Shown: positions 1-7,080, numbered from the stretch's first letter. The stretch is 64,000 nt of DNA from Amphritea balenae (GCF_003858655.1 NZ_RQXV01000010.1:1-64000), one strand, 5' to 3'. Made by a program: numbers and translations. Notes: a model not told the origin generated them from the letters alone.

Positions 1-109
1 ATAACTTCCACCACAAATATATGTTGATAGGAATAAGCAACCATAGTGATCTCCAGTAGTCTTTTTTGCCTACCAAAAGGCTACTTTTGGGTGGTTGGTA
101 AATATCCAT
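1..109 (-). CDS. Integron cassette gene, partial (hypothetical membrane protein)
   Basis: An open frame starts at the ATG at 109-107 and runs off the left edge of the window, giving 36 visible codons. The visible N-terminus begins MDIYQPPKSS and then has a hydrophobic, tryptophan-rich stretch (WLLIPINIYLWW) that may start a membrane segment. It begins 6 bases inside a new cassette, directly after the core site of the attC at 115-200. This is the eighth cassette from the integrase and shows that the array continues to the left. Too little is visible to assign a family. Confidence 0.6.
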   Translation of the reverse strand, partial: MDIYQPPKSSLLVGKKDYWRSLWLLIPINIYLWWKL

Positions 110-114
110 ATGAT

Positions 115-200
115 TCCTAACGCCCAGTTAAACGGCGAGCCGCTTTTTGCTCGTCCGAGCTGTGCGTTTTTTGCACAGCGATTTAAACGCCTTGTTAGGC
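115..200 (-). other. attC recombination site of the seventh cassette
   Basis: The site is an 86-bp imperfect inverted repeat bounded on the gene strand by GCCTAACAAGG (R'' end) and GGGCGTTAGGA (R' core, cut G/TTAGG). The TAA stop of the 195-734 gene lies inside the R'' box. The cassette's own leading bases (TTAGGCTT, next to the attC at 742-800) are complementary to this R'' (AAGCCTAA), as expected for a cassette that circularised through this site. It is the longest attC in the window; the centre contains an extra stem (gctgtgcg...cgcacagc type). Confidence 0.88.
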
Positions 201-734
201 TTCTTTATGCCTAGACTGGCTTGCAATTTGAATAAAAGTAACAAGAACAAGACAAAATGCAGTATATGGTTCGTATTCTTTTGGATCATTAATTATCCAG
301 GCACAAACTATTACTTCCGCTATTGCCAATAATATTAAACTTATGATATTCCATTTAGTAAGACCGCCTTTTAATCTTTTGGTAGCCTCGTATACACTTA
401 CATCATGTCCCGATTCTGTTTGAACAAATGCAGATGTTCCGTCTTCTGTAATAATGTTGCCACGTAATTCAATATTTGTGCAATTATTAGGCGGTCTTAT
501 TCTCCAGCTACTAATTATTACTGTGACTGGTAAACGTATACCACCCGCCAATACCTGACCACCTTCCGCAGTAACAATGTCAGGTATTACCATATTTTCT
601 GACCTAGCTAGCCAGTTTTGTGTTGGCCGGTATATGTCTCTTACAACATCAATGACAAGTGTTCCATCAGGCCGAACATCATCCTCACTAAACTCTATTA
701 ATTGCCCCTGTACATTGTATTGTGGGGTATTCAT
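195..734 (-). CDS. Integron cassette gene: hypothetical protein with two C-terminal membrane segments
   Basis: The 179-aa product has no family I recognise. Residues 1-120 look soluble and beta-rich, and two hydrophobic helices follow at about 128-148 and 157-172, so it is probably a C-terminally anchored inner-membrane protein with the N-terminal domain in the cytoplasm or periplasm. The gene occupies a complete cassette: its ATG is 12-15 bases after the preceding attC core and its stop overlaps its own attC. No good Shine-Dalgarno sequence is visible before the ATG (TTATAAAATG), so it may be leaderless or weakly translated. Low GC compared with the genes right of 7 kb suggests acquisition as a cassette. 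Confidence 0.75.
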   Translation of the reverse strand: MNTPQYNVQGQLIEFSEDDVRPDGTLVIDVVRDIYRPTQNWLARSENMVIPDIVTAEGGQVLAGGIRLPVTVIISSWRIRPPNNCTNIELRGNIITEDGTSAFVQTESGHDVSVYEATKRLKGGLTKWNIISLILLAIAEVIVCAWIINDPKEYEPYTAFCLVLVTFIQIASQSRHKEA

Positions 735-741
735 TTTATAA

Positions 742-800
742 GCCTAACGCCAAGCAAAGCGGCGCAGCTTGCTGCGTCCTTGCTTGTGCGCCTTGTTATG
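742..800 (-). other. attC recombination site of the sixth cassette
   Basis: The site is a 59-bp element reading CATAACAAGGCGC ... TTGGCGTTAGGC on the gene strand, with a compact GC-rich stem (gcgcagcttgctgcg). The R'' box (TTCATAAC) is complementary to the leading bases TTATGAA of the cassette that carries the 806-1108 gene. The stop codon of that gene lies just outside this attC. Confidence 0.88.
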
Positions 801-805
801 AACTT

Positions 806-1108
806 TCATGCAGTAGTCTCTACGATTAGGAAAGTAATAAATAGCAGAACAACTATACCAATACTAAAGAATGCCGTAATGAAGTTGCTTAGGTACTTAG
901 TATATGAACCTCGCTTAATAAGCCATAACAAGAGCGCAAAAGCAGCGGAAAGCAAAAGAGGCACTGCTACCGCATAGATCGTTTCAACAAAGTAATTAAG
1001 TTCAGCTTCTGGGGTGTAGACAGGCCCCGCGATGTACAAAAAATAAATGTAACTACAAATGAAAAATAAAATGCTTGTTGAAGCTAACAGTTTTCTACGC
1101 ACTCTCAA
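806..1108 (-). CDS. Integron cassette gene: small three-helix membrane protein
   Basis: The 100-aa product has three predicted transmembrane helices, at about residues 8-27, 43-64 and 77-97, with short polar loops. The start is a TTG at 1108 with a good ribosome site (AGGGAGAG, 5 bases upstream); no ATG is available at this position. It fills a complete cassette between the attC sites at 742-800 and 1124-1196. I do not recognise a family. Small integral membrane proteins are frequent among cassette genes of environmental integrons. Confidence 0.72.
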   Translation of the reverse strand: MRVRRKLLASTSILFFICSYIYFLYIAGPVYTPEAELNYFVETIYAVAVPLLLSAAFALLLWLIKRGSYTKYLSNFITAFFSIGIVVLLFITFLIVETTA

Positions 1109-1123
1109 TTACTCTCCCTAATT

Positions 1124-1196
1124 CATAACGCCCAAAGCAGCGGCGCGCTTTAGCGCGTCCAGCCCGCAGGGCGATGCTGTCTTTGCTTGTTATGAG
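1124..1196 (-). other. attC recombination site of the fifth cassette
   Basis: The site is 73 bp, reading GCTCATAACAAGC ... GGGCGTTATGA on the gene strand. The outer arms (AACAAGCAAAG against CTTTGGGCGTT) are flanked by a GC-rich centre. It contains the TAA stop of the 1190-1564 gene. R'' GCTCATAA matches the complement of the cassette's leading bases TTATGAGC. Confidence 0.87.
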
Positions 1197-1564
1197 CTGG
1201 ATAGCAATTCATCTAGCTGACCTTCAATTTGCGAAAATTTAATACCCTTTGCAATTGCTTGGTCTTCCTCCCAAACCTCTTGATCTTCCCAGTAGCGTGA
1301 TTTTTCGTTTAGAGCGTCGGCAAACGGGATATTTGCTCTCCTAGCTTTGATCGATGCTTCGCTCCAGAGCTCTGCTAGTTCATATTCTTTTGCTCGGTCT
1401 CTTTCATGACCGCCCAGTTCAATATGCTTTTTCGTTTGTAGTAGTGCAGATTTTATAGCCAGCAATGCCTCGTCAGTATTCTTATCTTTGTAGTGTCTTT
1501 CACTTTGTAGCGTACTTAGAAGCCCCTGTAGAGGGCCAAGAAATATCTCAGCTATACCTGCCAT
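1190..1564 (-). CDS. Integron cassette gene: hypothetical soluble helical protein
   Basis: The 124-aa product lacks a signal peptide and membrane segments. It is rich in charged residues and looks almost entirely alpha-helical, apart from a hydrophobic N-terminus (MAGIAEIFLGPLQGLLSTLQ) that could be amphipathic. The ATG at 1564 follows GGAG by 7 bases. The stop codon lies in its attC. The family is unrecognised and no function is proposed. Confidence 0.75.
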   Translation of the reverse strand: MAGIAEIFLGPLQGLLSTLQSERHYKDKNTDEALLAIKSALLQTKKHIELGGHERDRAKEYELAELWSEASIKARRANIPFADALNEKSRYWEDQEVWEEDQAIAKGIKFSQIEGQLDELLSSS

Positions 1565-1587
1565 AAATATTCTCCGAAAATTGTGGG

Positions 1588-1649
1588 CTCATAACGCCTA
1601 ACACAGCTGGAGGCGCGCAGCGACGATCTGCTGCTGTTACTTGTTAGCT
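1588..1649 (-). other. attC recombination site of the fourth cassette
   Basis: The site is about 62 bp, with CAGCTAACAAGTAACAG at the R'' side and CTGTGTTAGGCGTTATGAG at the R' side on the gene strand. The stop codon of the 1637-2158 gene is inside it. Its R'' (ACAGCTAAC) pairs with the cassette's leading bases TTAGCTGT. Confidence 0.86.
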
Positions 1650-2158
1650 GTTTCATAGTAAGCACTATATAGCTCCTTGCCTCTTTTGCTCTTGAATAAA
1701 TATAAAAAACCATAAGCATTTACGAGTACTGAGAGTAGTGCAATATATCCTGCTCCATCACCCCATATCGGTACATACTCACGCCGAATGTACATAAGGA
1801 TAAACAATGAGAGGAACCACAAACAGAAAGTCACCAATACCCATTTATATTTCATAGCATGTGCAAGAAAGGCAGAATTTCTATAAAGCAAAACAATTAG
1901 TAGAAGCATTACTACTGCTAAGATTTCTAACTGACCTTTTACAATATATGTAGCAACAAGGCCGGGAAGAAATATAAAAGGCACTATGGCATCTTGGTAT
2001 TTTTTAATCGTTTTATTCTTCTCATAGGCACCCGGTATGGCATGAAGCTCAATATCCTCAGCGCTAGCATATGCTGATAATCCGCACTCCGAACACTTAT
2101 CAATGCCAGGCAAGTTCACATATGAACAAAATTTACAGGACCATTTAAAATCTGGCAT
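1637..2158 (-). CDS. Integron cassette gene: zinc-ribbon membrane protein
   Basis: The 173-aa product has an N-terminal RanBP2-like zinc finger with W6 and Cys pairs C8/C11 and C22/C25 (WSCKFC ... CSECG). Four predicted membrane helices follow at about 58-73, 77-92, 105-124 and 136-155. The architecture suggests a membrane protein with a small cytoplasmic metal-binding head; the substrate or partner is unknown. AGGAA lies 9 bases before the ATG at 2158. The stop codon is within the attC, so the last residues are encoded by recombination-site DNA. Confidence 0.78.
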   Translation of the reverse strand: MPDFKWSCKFCSYVNLPGIDKCSECGLSAYASAEDIELHAIPGAYEKNKTIKKYQDAIVPFIFLPGLVATYIVKGQLEILAVVMLLLIVLLYRNSAFLAHAMKYKWVLVTFCLWFLSLFILMYIRREYVPIWGDGAGYIALLSVLVNAYGFLYLFKSKRGKELYSAYYETANK

Positions 2159-2179
2159 TCACTGGAGTTCCTATTTGAC

Positions 2180-2238
2180 AGCTAACGCTCAAAGCAGAGG
2201 CTCGTGTAGCGAGTCCTGCTGACTTTTCTTGTTATATA
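2180..2238 (-). other. attC recombination site of the third cassette
   Basis: The 59-bp site reads GATATATAACAAGAAAAG ... GAGCGTTAGCTG on the gene strand, with a central stem CTCGTGTAGCGAG. Its R'' agrees with the complement of the leading bases of the 2265-2621 cassette at all but one position (TTATGTATC against TTATATATC). Confidence 0.84.
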
Positions 2239-2264
2239 TCTATTGATACATTTAATTGGCATCA

Positions 2265-2621
2265 TCATTTCTGAAAGCTATTCAATGCTGGCTTGACGCA
2301 CGACTCATATTTCGACCTATCAAGACTTAATTCTTTTACAAGGGATCTATTGATGCATGCACCATATTCAATAGTAGCTTGTGCAAGCTTACGCGCATCA
2401 CTGCCCTCGGATAACAGAACTGCATGGTCGCACTGTGATACAGCAATAAAGACCTTTTCTTTACAGCTCATCATATTCAGCTGTGCACAATTCATAAAAA
2501 AATCATTTTCGCAAAATGTGGCCTGATAGCCTTCAACAAAGAATTGGATGCCGCTGTCTTCATCAGCAGCGATTAAAAGTGGTGATAGTAATAGTAGAAC
2601 AAGTGTTAGAATTCCCTTCAT
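2265..2621 (-). CDS. Integron cassette gene: small secreted cysteine-rich protein
   Basis: The 118-aa product has a clear Sec signal peptide (MKGILTLVLLLLSPLLIAA, likely cut after residue 19). The mature part of about 99 aa carries six cysteines (C37, C45, C53, C64, C89, C108), consistent with three disulfides in a periplasmic or secreted protein. GGAG is 7 bases before the ATG. The stop codon is just outside the attC. I do not recognise the family. Confidence 0.78.
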   Translation of the reverse strand: MKGILTLVLLLLSPLLIAADEDSGIQFFVEGYQATFCENDFFMNCAQLNMMSCKEKVFIAVSQCDHAVLLSEGSDARKLAQATIEYGACINRSLVKELSLDRSKYESCVKPALNSFQK

Positions 2622-2637
2622 TTAAAACTCCATAGAT

Positions 2638-2716
2638 ACATAACGCCGCAAACACTGGTAGCAAAACCAGAGCGAAGCGGCGGTTTTGACATCCGTGTGA
2701 TTTGCCTTGTTAGCCC
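2638..2716 (-). other. attC recombination site of the second cassette
   Basis: The 79-bp site reads GGGCTAACAAGGCAAATC ... GCGGCGTTATGT on the gene strand, with a long central stem (accgccgcttcgctctggt type). It contains the TAA stop of the 2710-3360 gene. The R'' GGGCTAA is exactly complementary to the cassette's leading TTAGCCC. Confidence 0.88.
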
Positions 2717-3360
2717 ATTGACTTAACGACAAATGCAATATTCTCTATAGCAATTACAGCAATATGGCAAAATCCAAGAATATAAAAAGCCAATGAAGTC
2801 CATATCAGCTTTTGTCTATGCTTGTCCGAAACTTCATGAACAAAGTAAAATGCGTTACTGTTTTTACCTTTATTTGATGCAATATCGTCAAATAGTTTTT
2901 TTGCATTTTCTTCGATAGTCTCATCATTAATTACTGTTGTTTCAGAGATATTTGAATATGAATTAAAGTAGGTAACAAGGAATGGAATATATTCCGCTTT
3001 AGGCTTTGAATTTTTGTAGTCCCACGTTACTTTTTTAAATGCGTGGTTTATTTGCATCCTAGTTTTCCCATCACTTTCAAACTCTGAGAAGTTTGAATAT
3101 TTTTTTATGATATCAGGACAAAATACTGAATAAATAATACCTGCTATAGTAAAAAATACGGCCGCAAAAAATAACAATTGCCAAGAGAAAGGTAATGACG
3201 TAATAAGTTTAAAATTGCCACCGAAAATTGTCATTGAAATTGTACCATCTAGTTCATCCAGCATTTTTGCAGTTAATGGAACAATAATAAGCCAGAACGC
3301 AGAACTCTTAACAATTTTGCTATTTGCTATATCTCTTTGACTACTCCAATGAAGATCCAT
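2710..3360 (-). CDS. Integron cassette gene: hypothetical membrane protein
   Basis: The 216-aa product starts at the ATG at 3360, chosen because AAAGGAG lies 4 bases upstream; an alternative start 30 bases upstream would fall next to the attC core. Membrane helices are predicted at about 19-32, 59-80 and near residues 185-210. A soluble central domain of roughly 100 aa (about 85-180), rich in N, K and F, probably lies on one side of the membrane. The family is unrecognised. The DNA is strongly AT-rich, unlike the housekeeping genes, which fits horizontal acquisition. Confidence 0.74.
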   Translation of the reverse strand: MDLHWSSQRDIANSKIVKSSAFWLIIVPLTAKMLDELDGTISMTIFGGNFKLITSLPFSWQLLFFAAVFFTIAGIIYSVFCPDIIKKYSNFSEFESDGKTRMQINHAFKKVTWDYKNSKPKAEYIPFLVTYFNSYSNISETTVINDETIEENAKKLFDDIASNKGKNSNAFYFVHEVSDKHRQKLIWTSLAFYILGFCHIAVIAIENIAFVVKSMG

Positions 3361-3374
3361 GAAACTCCTTTTAG

Positions 3375-3438
3375 GGCTAACGCCCCGCATCAGCGGCGTG
3401 GCCGTAGGCCACGTCCGACTGCATGCGTTTGTTATGTG
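3375..3438 (-). other. attC recombination site of the first cassette
   Basis: The 64-bp site reads GACACATAACAAACGC ... GGGGCGTTAGCC on the gene strand, with a perfect internal stem CGTGGCC/GGCCACG around GTA. Its R'' (GACACATAA) is the complement of the bases immediately after the attI core (TTATGTGTC, 3824-3816). This defines the first cassette exactly as 3824 down to the core at about 3377. Confidence 0.9.
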
Positions 3439-3800
3439 TCTTGGCTGCCATACTTGCTATGCCTCTTTTGCCAACCCCCCTCTCCATATAGTTCCTGAGA
3501 CAAACTAGGTGAAAGATCTTTTAGATTCTTGGAGTCAATCAACATGTCTATTCCGCCAGACTGGCGCAGTTCTTTATCTAGGTTGAAAACGAAATCGTTT
3601 ATGCCGCCATCCACGCAGTAGATTACGCATTTTAAAAATATCTCTTTTTGTTTTGTCGATAAACTCTGAATCTCGTTCTGTATCTCCTTATGTCCAGGAG
3701 ACTCGTATCTAGACTCAACTATACCTTCGCTTAGTTCGATTGATACATCTCGCAATTTCTCCATCACGAGCTTTCCAAAGACATCTGCTTCATTTTTCAT
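3432..3800 (-). CDS. First integron cassette gene: hypothetical soluble protein
   Basis: The 122-aa product has no signal peptide or membrane segment. It is mostly helical and charged, with a central hydrophobic stretch (IFLKCVIYCVDGGINDFVF). AAGGA lies 7 bases before the ATG at 3800. As the attI-proximal cassette it should be the best-expressed one. Its stop codon is in the attC. No family is recognised. Confidence 0.76.
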   Translation of the reverse strand: MKNEADVFGKLVMEKLRDVSIELSEGIVESRYESPGHKEIQNEIQSLSTKQKEIFLKCVIYCVDGGINDFVFNLDKELRQSGGIDMLIDSKNLKDLSPSLSQELYGEGGWQKRHSKYGSQDT

Positions 3801-3814
3801 TGATAATCCTTCAC

Positions 3815-3885
3815 GGACACATAACAGCTAAATATACGTCAGATTGACGTGTTATAACGCGTCAATTTGACGTATAACTCCGAAA
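3815..3885 (-). other. attI recombination site region of the integron
   Basis: The boundary between the first cassette and the integrase side is the core G/TTATG (complement of 3820-3825). Proximal to it lies an integrase-side arm that includes two of the three palindromic copies described below. The boundary is supported by the complementarity between the first cassette's leading bases and its own attC R''. The exact outer limit of attI cannot be seen from sequence alone. Confidence 0.72.
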
Positions 3886-3983
3886 TGGACTTATTTGAAA
3901 GAAGTGATAATTCGTTGAAATTCATAAGCTTTCCCTTGCTTATTGCATTGCGATGTTTGTGGGAAAAACATCAAATTGACGTA
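3835..3983. repeat. Three copies of a 17-bp palindrome between attI and intI
   Basis: The consensus TACGTCAAATTGACGTA is a perfect palindrome around its central base. Copies lie at 3835-3851 (two differences), 3858-3874 (three differences, two at the edge) and 3967-3983 (two differences). The first two are 23 bp apart and together form a larger inverted repeat; the third supplies the -35 hexamer (TTGACG) of the candidate intI promoter. They may be integrase-binding arms of attI or operators for a dimeric regulator. Confidence 0.75.
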
Positions 3984-4004
3984 TATCCTTACACAAACTA
4001 TCCT
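3976..4004 (+). promoter_or_regulatory. Candidate sigma-70 promoter of intI
   Basis: TTGACG (3976-3981) and TATCCT (3999-4004) are separated by exactly 17 bp, which would place transcription start near 4011. The LexA box begins a few bases downstream, so LexA would block initiation. The -35 is embedded in the third palindrome copy. Confidence 0.55.
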
Positions 4005-4015
4005 TTCATTAAATA

Positions 4016-4031
4016 CTGTATATAAACACAG
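4016..4031. promoter_or_regulatory. LexA box (SOS operator) of intI
   Basis: CTGTATATAAACACAG fits the LexA consensus CTGT-N8-ACAG perfectly and has the usual AT-rich centre. It lies between the candidate -10 and the intI ribosome site (AAGGA, 4035-4039). LexA control of integrase genes is established for class 1 and Vibrio integrons, so SOS induction of cassette shuffling is the expected behaviour here. Confidence 0.85.
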
Positions 4032-4045
4032 CATAAGGATATGCT

Positions 4046-5017
4046 ATGTCTTCCCCATTTATTCAGGCACTGCGTGATCACATGCGTGCCCGGCACTACA
4101 GCAAACGCACTGAAAAAACCTATATCTACTGGATCTTATATTTCATTCGTTTCAATCAGCTGGCTCACCCTGACACATTAGACAAATATGATATTGTCCG
4201 TTTTCTTGAATACCTGGCAGTTGAGCGAAATGTTACGCCAAGCACCCAGAAAACAGCTCTTAACGCTTTAATGTACCTTTATAAACGTTTCTTAGGCCGG
4301 GATGAGAAAGAACTGCAGCTGGAGGACTTTAAGCGCGCCAGTAAACCTAAGAAATTACCGGTTGTTCTATCCAGAAATGAGATCAGGTTACTGTTGGCAC
4401 AACTTAACGGCGATTATGCCCTTTGCGCTCAGTTAATGTATGGTTCTGGACTCAGGTTAATGGAAGTATGCAGACTCAGAATTAAGGATCTCGATATTGA
4501 GAGGTTATCTATATTTGTATTTGACGGCAAAGGCCATAAACAACGTATTACAACACTCGCCGAGAGCTGCGTCCCCGCATTACGACGGCAGATTGCCCAG
4601 GCACGTTTATATTGGCAAGAAGATAAAAATGCTCAGAGCTGGGAGGGTGTTTATCTACCTAACGCCCTCGCCCGCAAATACCCCAGCGCGCCATTTGAAT
4701 TTGCATGGCAATACCTGTTTCCAGCCTCCAAACGAACATCAGATCCACGAGATAACAACAAGATTCGACGCCACCACATCTATGACCAGTCACTACAACG
4801 CGCAGTAAAGCGAGCACTATTAAAGTCAGGAATTCAAAAACCTGCATCCTGCCATAGCCTACGGCATAGCTTCGCAACACACTTACTAGAACGTGGCGCG
4901 GATATAAGAACAGTTCAGGAGCAGTTGGGACACTCGGATGTACGAACAACAGAAATTTATACCCACGTATTAAACCGCAGTGGCAAAGCCGTTATCAGCC
5001 CTCTTAATGAACTATAA
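4046..5017 (+). CDS. intI: Integron integrase (tyrosine recombinase)
   Basis: The 323-aa product is full length for the IntI family. An N-terminal SAM-like core-binding domain (about 1-90) is followed by the catalytic domain with R137 (GSGLRLMEV), K162/K165, H270-R273 (CHSLRHSFATHLLE), H296 (LGHSD) and the nucleophile Y305 (TTEIYTH). The extra segment at about 205-245 (ALARKYPSAP ... DNNKIRRHHI) is the patch that separates IntI from XerC/D and lets it recognise folded attC hairpins. The gene is divergent from the cassettes, the normal arrangement, with a LexA box upstream. It appears intact, so the integron is probably functional. Confidence 0.97.
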   Translation: MSSPFIQALRDHMRARHYSKRTEKTYIYWILYFIRFNQLAHPDTLDKYDIVRFLEYLAVERNVTPSTQKTALNALMYLYKRFLGRDEKELQLEDFKRASKPKKLPVVLSRNEIRLLLAQLNGDYALCAQLMYGSGLRLMEVCRLRIKDLDIERLSIFVFDGKGHKQRITTLAESCVPALRRQIAQARLYWQEDKNAQSWEGVYLPNALARKYPSAPFEFAWQYLFPASKRTSDPRDNNKIRRHHIYDQSLQRAVKRALLKSGIQKPASCHSLRHSFATHLLERGADIRTVQEQLGHSDVRTTEIYTHVLNRSGKAVISPLNEL

Positions 5018-5297
5018 GGTAAAAACAATTCAAGCCTGCCCTTTACGAAGGACCTGATACTCTAGACATGGCCCCAGGTATGGAAAGAAGGCTATTACAT
5101 TTACTCGAACAACTAGAAAATCGACGAAGCTACGTCCGGCAAGGATACCTGTCGCCGTCTAATCAGCGTTCATTAGAGGGAGTACCTCTTAAGAGCAACG
5201 ACAGCGTATCCCCCTTCAGGTAATATGTGTTTTAATTTTATAGATGCGCTTATAGAAAAGCTCTGACGACAGAAGCCTGACAAAGAAGACATGAATA
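5018..5297. other. Gap after intI with a possible 51-codon gene remnant
   Basis: This 280-bp gap holds an open frame at 5068-5223 (+). Its middle part (RRSYVRQGYLSPSNQRSLE) weakly resembles the R-x-H-x-x-L-G-Y-L-S-P end of IS3-type transposases. There is no ribosome site before its ATG and the resemblance is too short to claim. Nothing else is recognisable. Confidence 0.25.
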
Positions 5298-5720
5298 ATG
5301 AACGATAGTAAAGCTCTGGCCCTTTCCCCGCTGATAACGCCGTTTGCGTTCACCATTTACGCTTACTTTGCCGATATTTCCGGTTTCAACATGGATGCCG
5401 GTATTCTAACCTTTATCGGCTATTTTTTAGGGGTCGCTTTTGCCAGTATTCCGGTGGCTTACTTGTATATGTTTTTCATCGGCTACCGCTTTTATCGTCT
5501 GATTCTGAAAAAGAAAAAGGTTAACTTCTTCAGCCTGACGCTTGGCGGAATCTTTGTTGCCGATATCCCAATGCTGTTGATCTGGCCTGCAGCTGAAGTG
5601 ACCGGCTCTACCGGTTTCTACACCACTTTTCAGCTATTCTCTTTCTGTGGTTTCATGGTTGGCCTGAGCTTTTGGGCATTACTCAACTTCGGCACCAAAC
5701 CTCAGCCTGAACGGTACTGA
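5298..5720 (+). CDS. Hypothetical four-helix inner-membrane protein
   Basis: The 140-aa product has about four hydrophobic segments (roughly residues 8-27, 33-67, 80-98 and 107-132) and a lysine-rich cytoplasmic loop (LKKKKVN) after the second, consistent with a polytopic inner-membrane protein. No enzyme motif is visible and I do not recognise the family. Base composition is closer to the chromosome than to the cassettes, so it probably marks the return to ordinary chromosome. A strong terminator follows 30 bp after the stop. Confidence 0.7.
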   Translation: MNDSKALALSPLITPFAFTIYAYFADISGFNMDAGILTFIGYFLGVAFASIPVAYLYMFFIGYRFYRLILKKKKVNFFSLTLGGIFVADIPMLLIWPAAEVTGSTGFYTTFQLFSFCGFMVGLSFWALLNFGTKPQPERY

Positions 5721-5749
5721 GTCAAAACCCTCTTCTATATTGTACTAAC

Positions 5750-5789
5750 AAAAAAGCCTTCTTCAGATAGTACTGAAGAAGGCTTTTTT
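5750..5789 (+). terminator. Bidirectional rho-independent terminator
   Basis: A 17-bp perfect stem (5750-5766 with 5773-5789) around the loop ATAGTA has an A-tract on the left and a T-tract on the right. It ends the 5298-5720 transcript. Confidence 0.93.
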
Positions 5790-6023
5790 AATTTTCCTAA
5801 TCACTACAACTAGCAAGCTCGAAGCGTGCTCCAACACCTCATAGCTCTTTTGCAGAGGAATATCTCTGCCGCCTATAAGGCAAGCTGCTGCCTTCAAATG
5901 AATATACCTTTCTGCCCCCCCCTCCCTGTGCCCCTATAACGGCTATCACAATTCTAATCTGGCACAAATATCGCTTATAAAAATGGAAAGGAAAACAAAA
6001 CCATTGCCGATCAGGATTTAGAA

Positions 6024-6455
6024 ATGCCAATAACAGGACCTATCCCCATCAGTAATCCAAATGTACGCCTGGTTACCCCACCAGAGGGCCCGATTGAATT
6101 AACGGATAATCTCCAAGCCTTACTCAACGTTCCTAAGCTAAATGAAAAGCCGCAGATGTCGCTTGGACTGTGGGAAAAACAGATTAACACCCCGCAAAGT
6201 ACCGTAGTTAAATTGCAGGGCGAGATTGTTGCGACGTTTGGCGAAAATGGTTTTCAAACTTTCTTTAAGAACAGCGATGGACGACTTGTTCAACCAGGTT
6301 CAAGCCAGTATGAAGTGGTTGCAGCGCTAAAAAGTAAATATGGCGCTGCGCTGGATATCAACACCTTCCCTAGCGGAACAGGCCCGACAGAAGCTGACAT
6401 ATTTGAGCAAATGCACGGTTACAGGCCACAACCGCCGATTAACATTCGAGTATAA
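6024..6455 (+). CDS. Hypothetical protein, first of a pair
   Basis: The 143-aa product has no signal peptide or membrane segment. The N-terminus is proline-rich (PITGPIPISNPNVRL). The centre has a beta-strand pattern (VVKLQGEIVATFGENGFQTFF) that resembles the start of a small structural or secreted-effector-like domain. It lies 47 bp upstream of the 6503-6952 gene and probably shares its transcript. A run of eight C residues at about 5915-5922 lies upstream, outside the coding region. No family is recognised. Confidence 0.6.
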   Translation: MPITGPIPISNPNVRLVTPPEGPIELTDNLQALLNVPKLNEKPQMSLGLWEKQINTPQSTVVKLQGEIVATFGENGFQTFFKNSDGRLVQPGSSQYEVVAALKSKYGAALDINTFPSGTGPTEADIFEQMHGYRPQPPINIRV

Positions 6456-6502
6456 CCTGTGCAGCTTGTTGTTAAGTGAACAGCATTATGAAGAGGTATC
6501 AA

Positions 6503-6952
6503 ATGCAAATTAATAGCACATCGTTCTCAGTCCTGACCACTCAAGCGCGTAAAACTGCTTACAGCCTTCCTGCCAGTGAAGAGCAATCTTTACCGTCCAC
6601 GCAAGAAAGGCCATCCACACGAGAGTTGGCATCAACTATAGACCCTAAGAATATGAGTCGAAATGATGCCGCCGCTTTAGGTGATGCTTTAGCTCGCGCC
6701 GGTGAAACTGAACTTGGAATGTTCTTTCTGGCGCAATCAATGATACTGGTAAATGAAAACGGCAACTTGCGAACCGCTACTAAAACCGACTCAGTCATGA
6801 ATGAACAATTTAATATGTTCGATTCATTACAAAGCCAGATTGAATTTGCGAAATCAAAAAGCCTATCGACGGATACATTAGATAGTGCCCTGAAATTCTT
6901 AGACAAATTTCAGTTAGCCGGAGTCACTCCCGAAGTTAACCTATACACGTAA
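6503..6952 (+). CDS. Hypothetical protein, second of a pair
   Basis: The start was set at the ATG at 6503 because AGAGG lies 7 bases upstream; a GTG at 6476 and an ATG at 6488 are in the same frame but have poorer ribosome sites. The 149-aa product has a disordered S/T/P/E-rich region at residues 20-50 and a helical C-terminal half with repeated leucines. No signal peptide, membrane segment or known motif is visible. It forms a two-gene unit with 6024-6455 between two terminators. Confidence 0.6.
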   Translation: MQINSTSFSVLTTQARKTAYSLPASEEQSLPSTQERPSTRELASTIDPKNMSRNDAAALGDALARAGETELGMFFLAQSMILVNENGNLRTATKTDSVMNEQFNMFDSLQSQIEFAKSKSLSTDTLDSALKFLDKFQLAGVTPEVNLYT

Positions 6953-7043
6953 CAATCAAGAGAAGCACTAACCAGAAGCTGCTAATCAAAATCAGAACAC
7001 TGTTACCCCTTCAATCTTACGAAGCAACAATAACCCCCTAAAC

Positions 7044-7080
7044 AAAAAAAACCTTCTCAATGCATATTAAGAAGGCTTTT
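7044..7080. terminator. Bidirectional terminator between convergent units
   Basis: The stem CCTTCT/AGAAGG, extended by AA/TT pairs, has an A7 tract on the left and a T4 tract on the right. It separates the + strand hypothetical pair from minus-strand paaY. Confidence 0.75.

Noticed and set aside
1-3850. CRISPR array
   Set aside because: The repeated units are attC sites of unequal length (59-86 bp) separated by genes, not short identical repeats with spacers.
3840-3960. Cassette promoter Pc on the minus strand
   Set aside because: Several weak -35/-10 pairs can be drawn (for example TTTCAA with TATACG), but none stands out, so no feature is claimed.
5068-5223. IS3-type transposase remnant after intI
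   Set aside because: Resemblance is limited to about 15 residues at a common motif; insufficient to call a mobile element.
5915-5922. Run of eight C residues as a phase-variation switch
   Set aside because: It is noncoding, about 100 bp before the nearest start codon, and not placed between promoter elements that I can identify.
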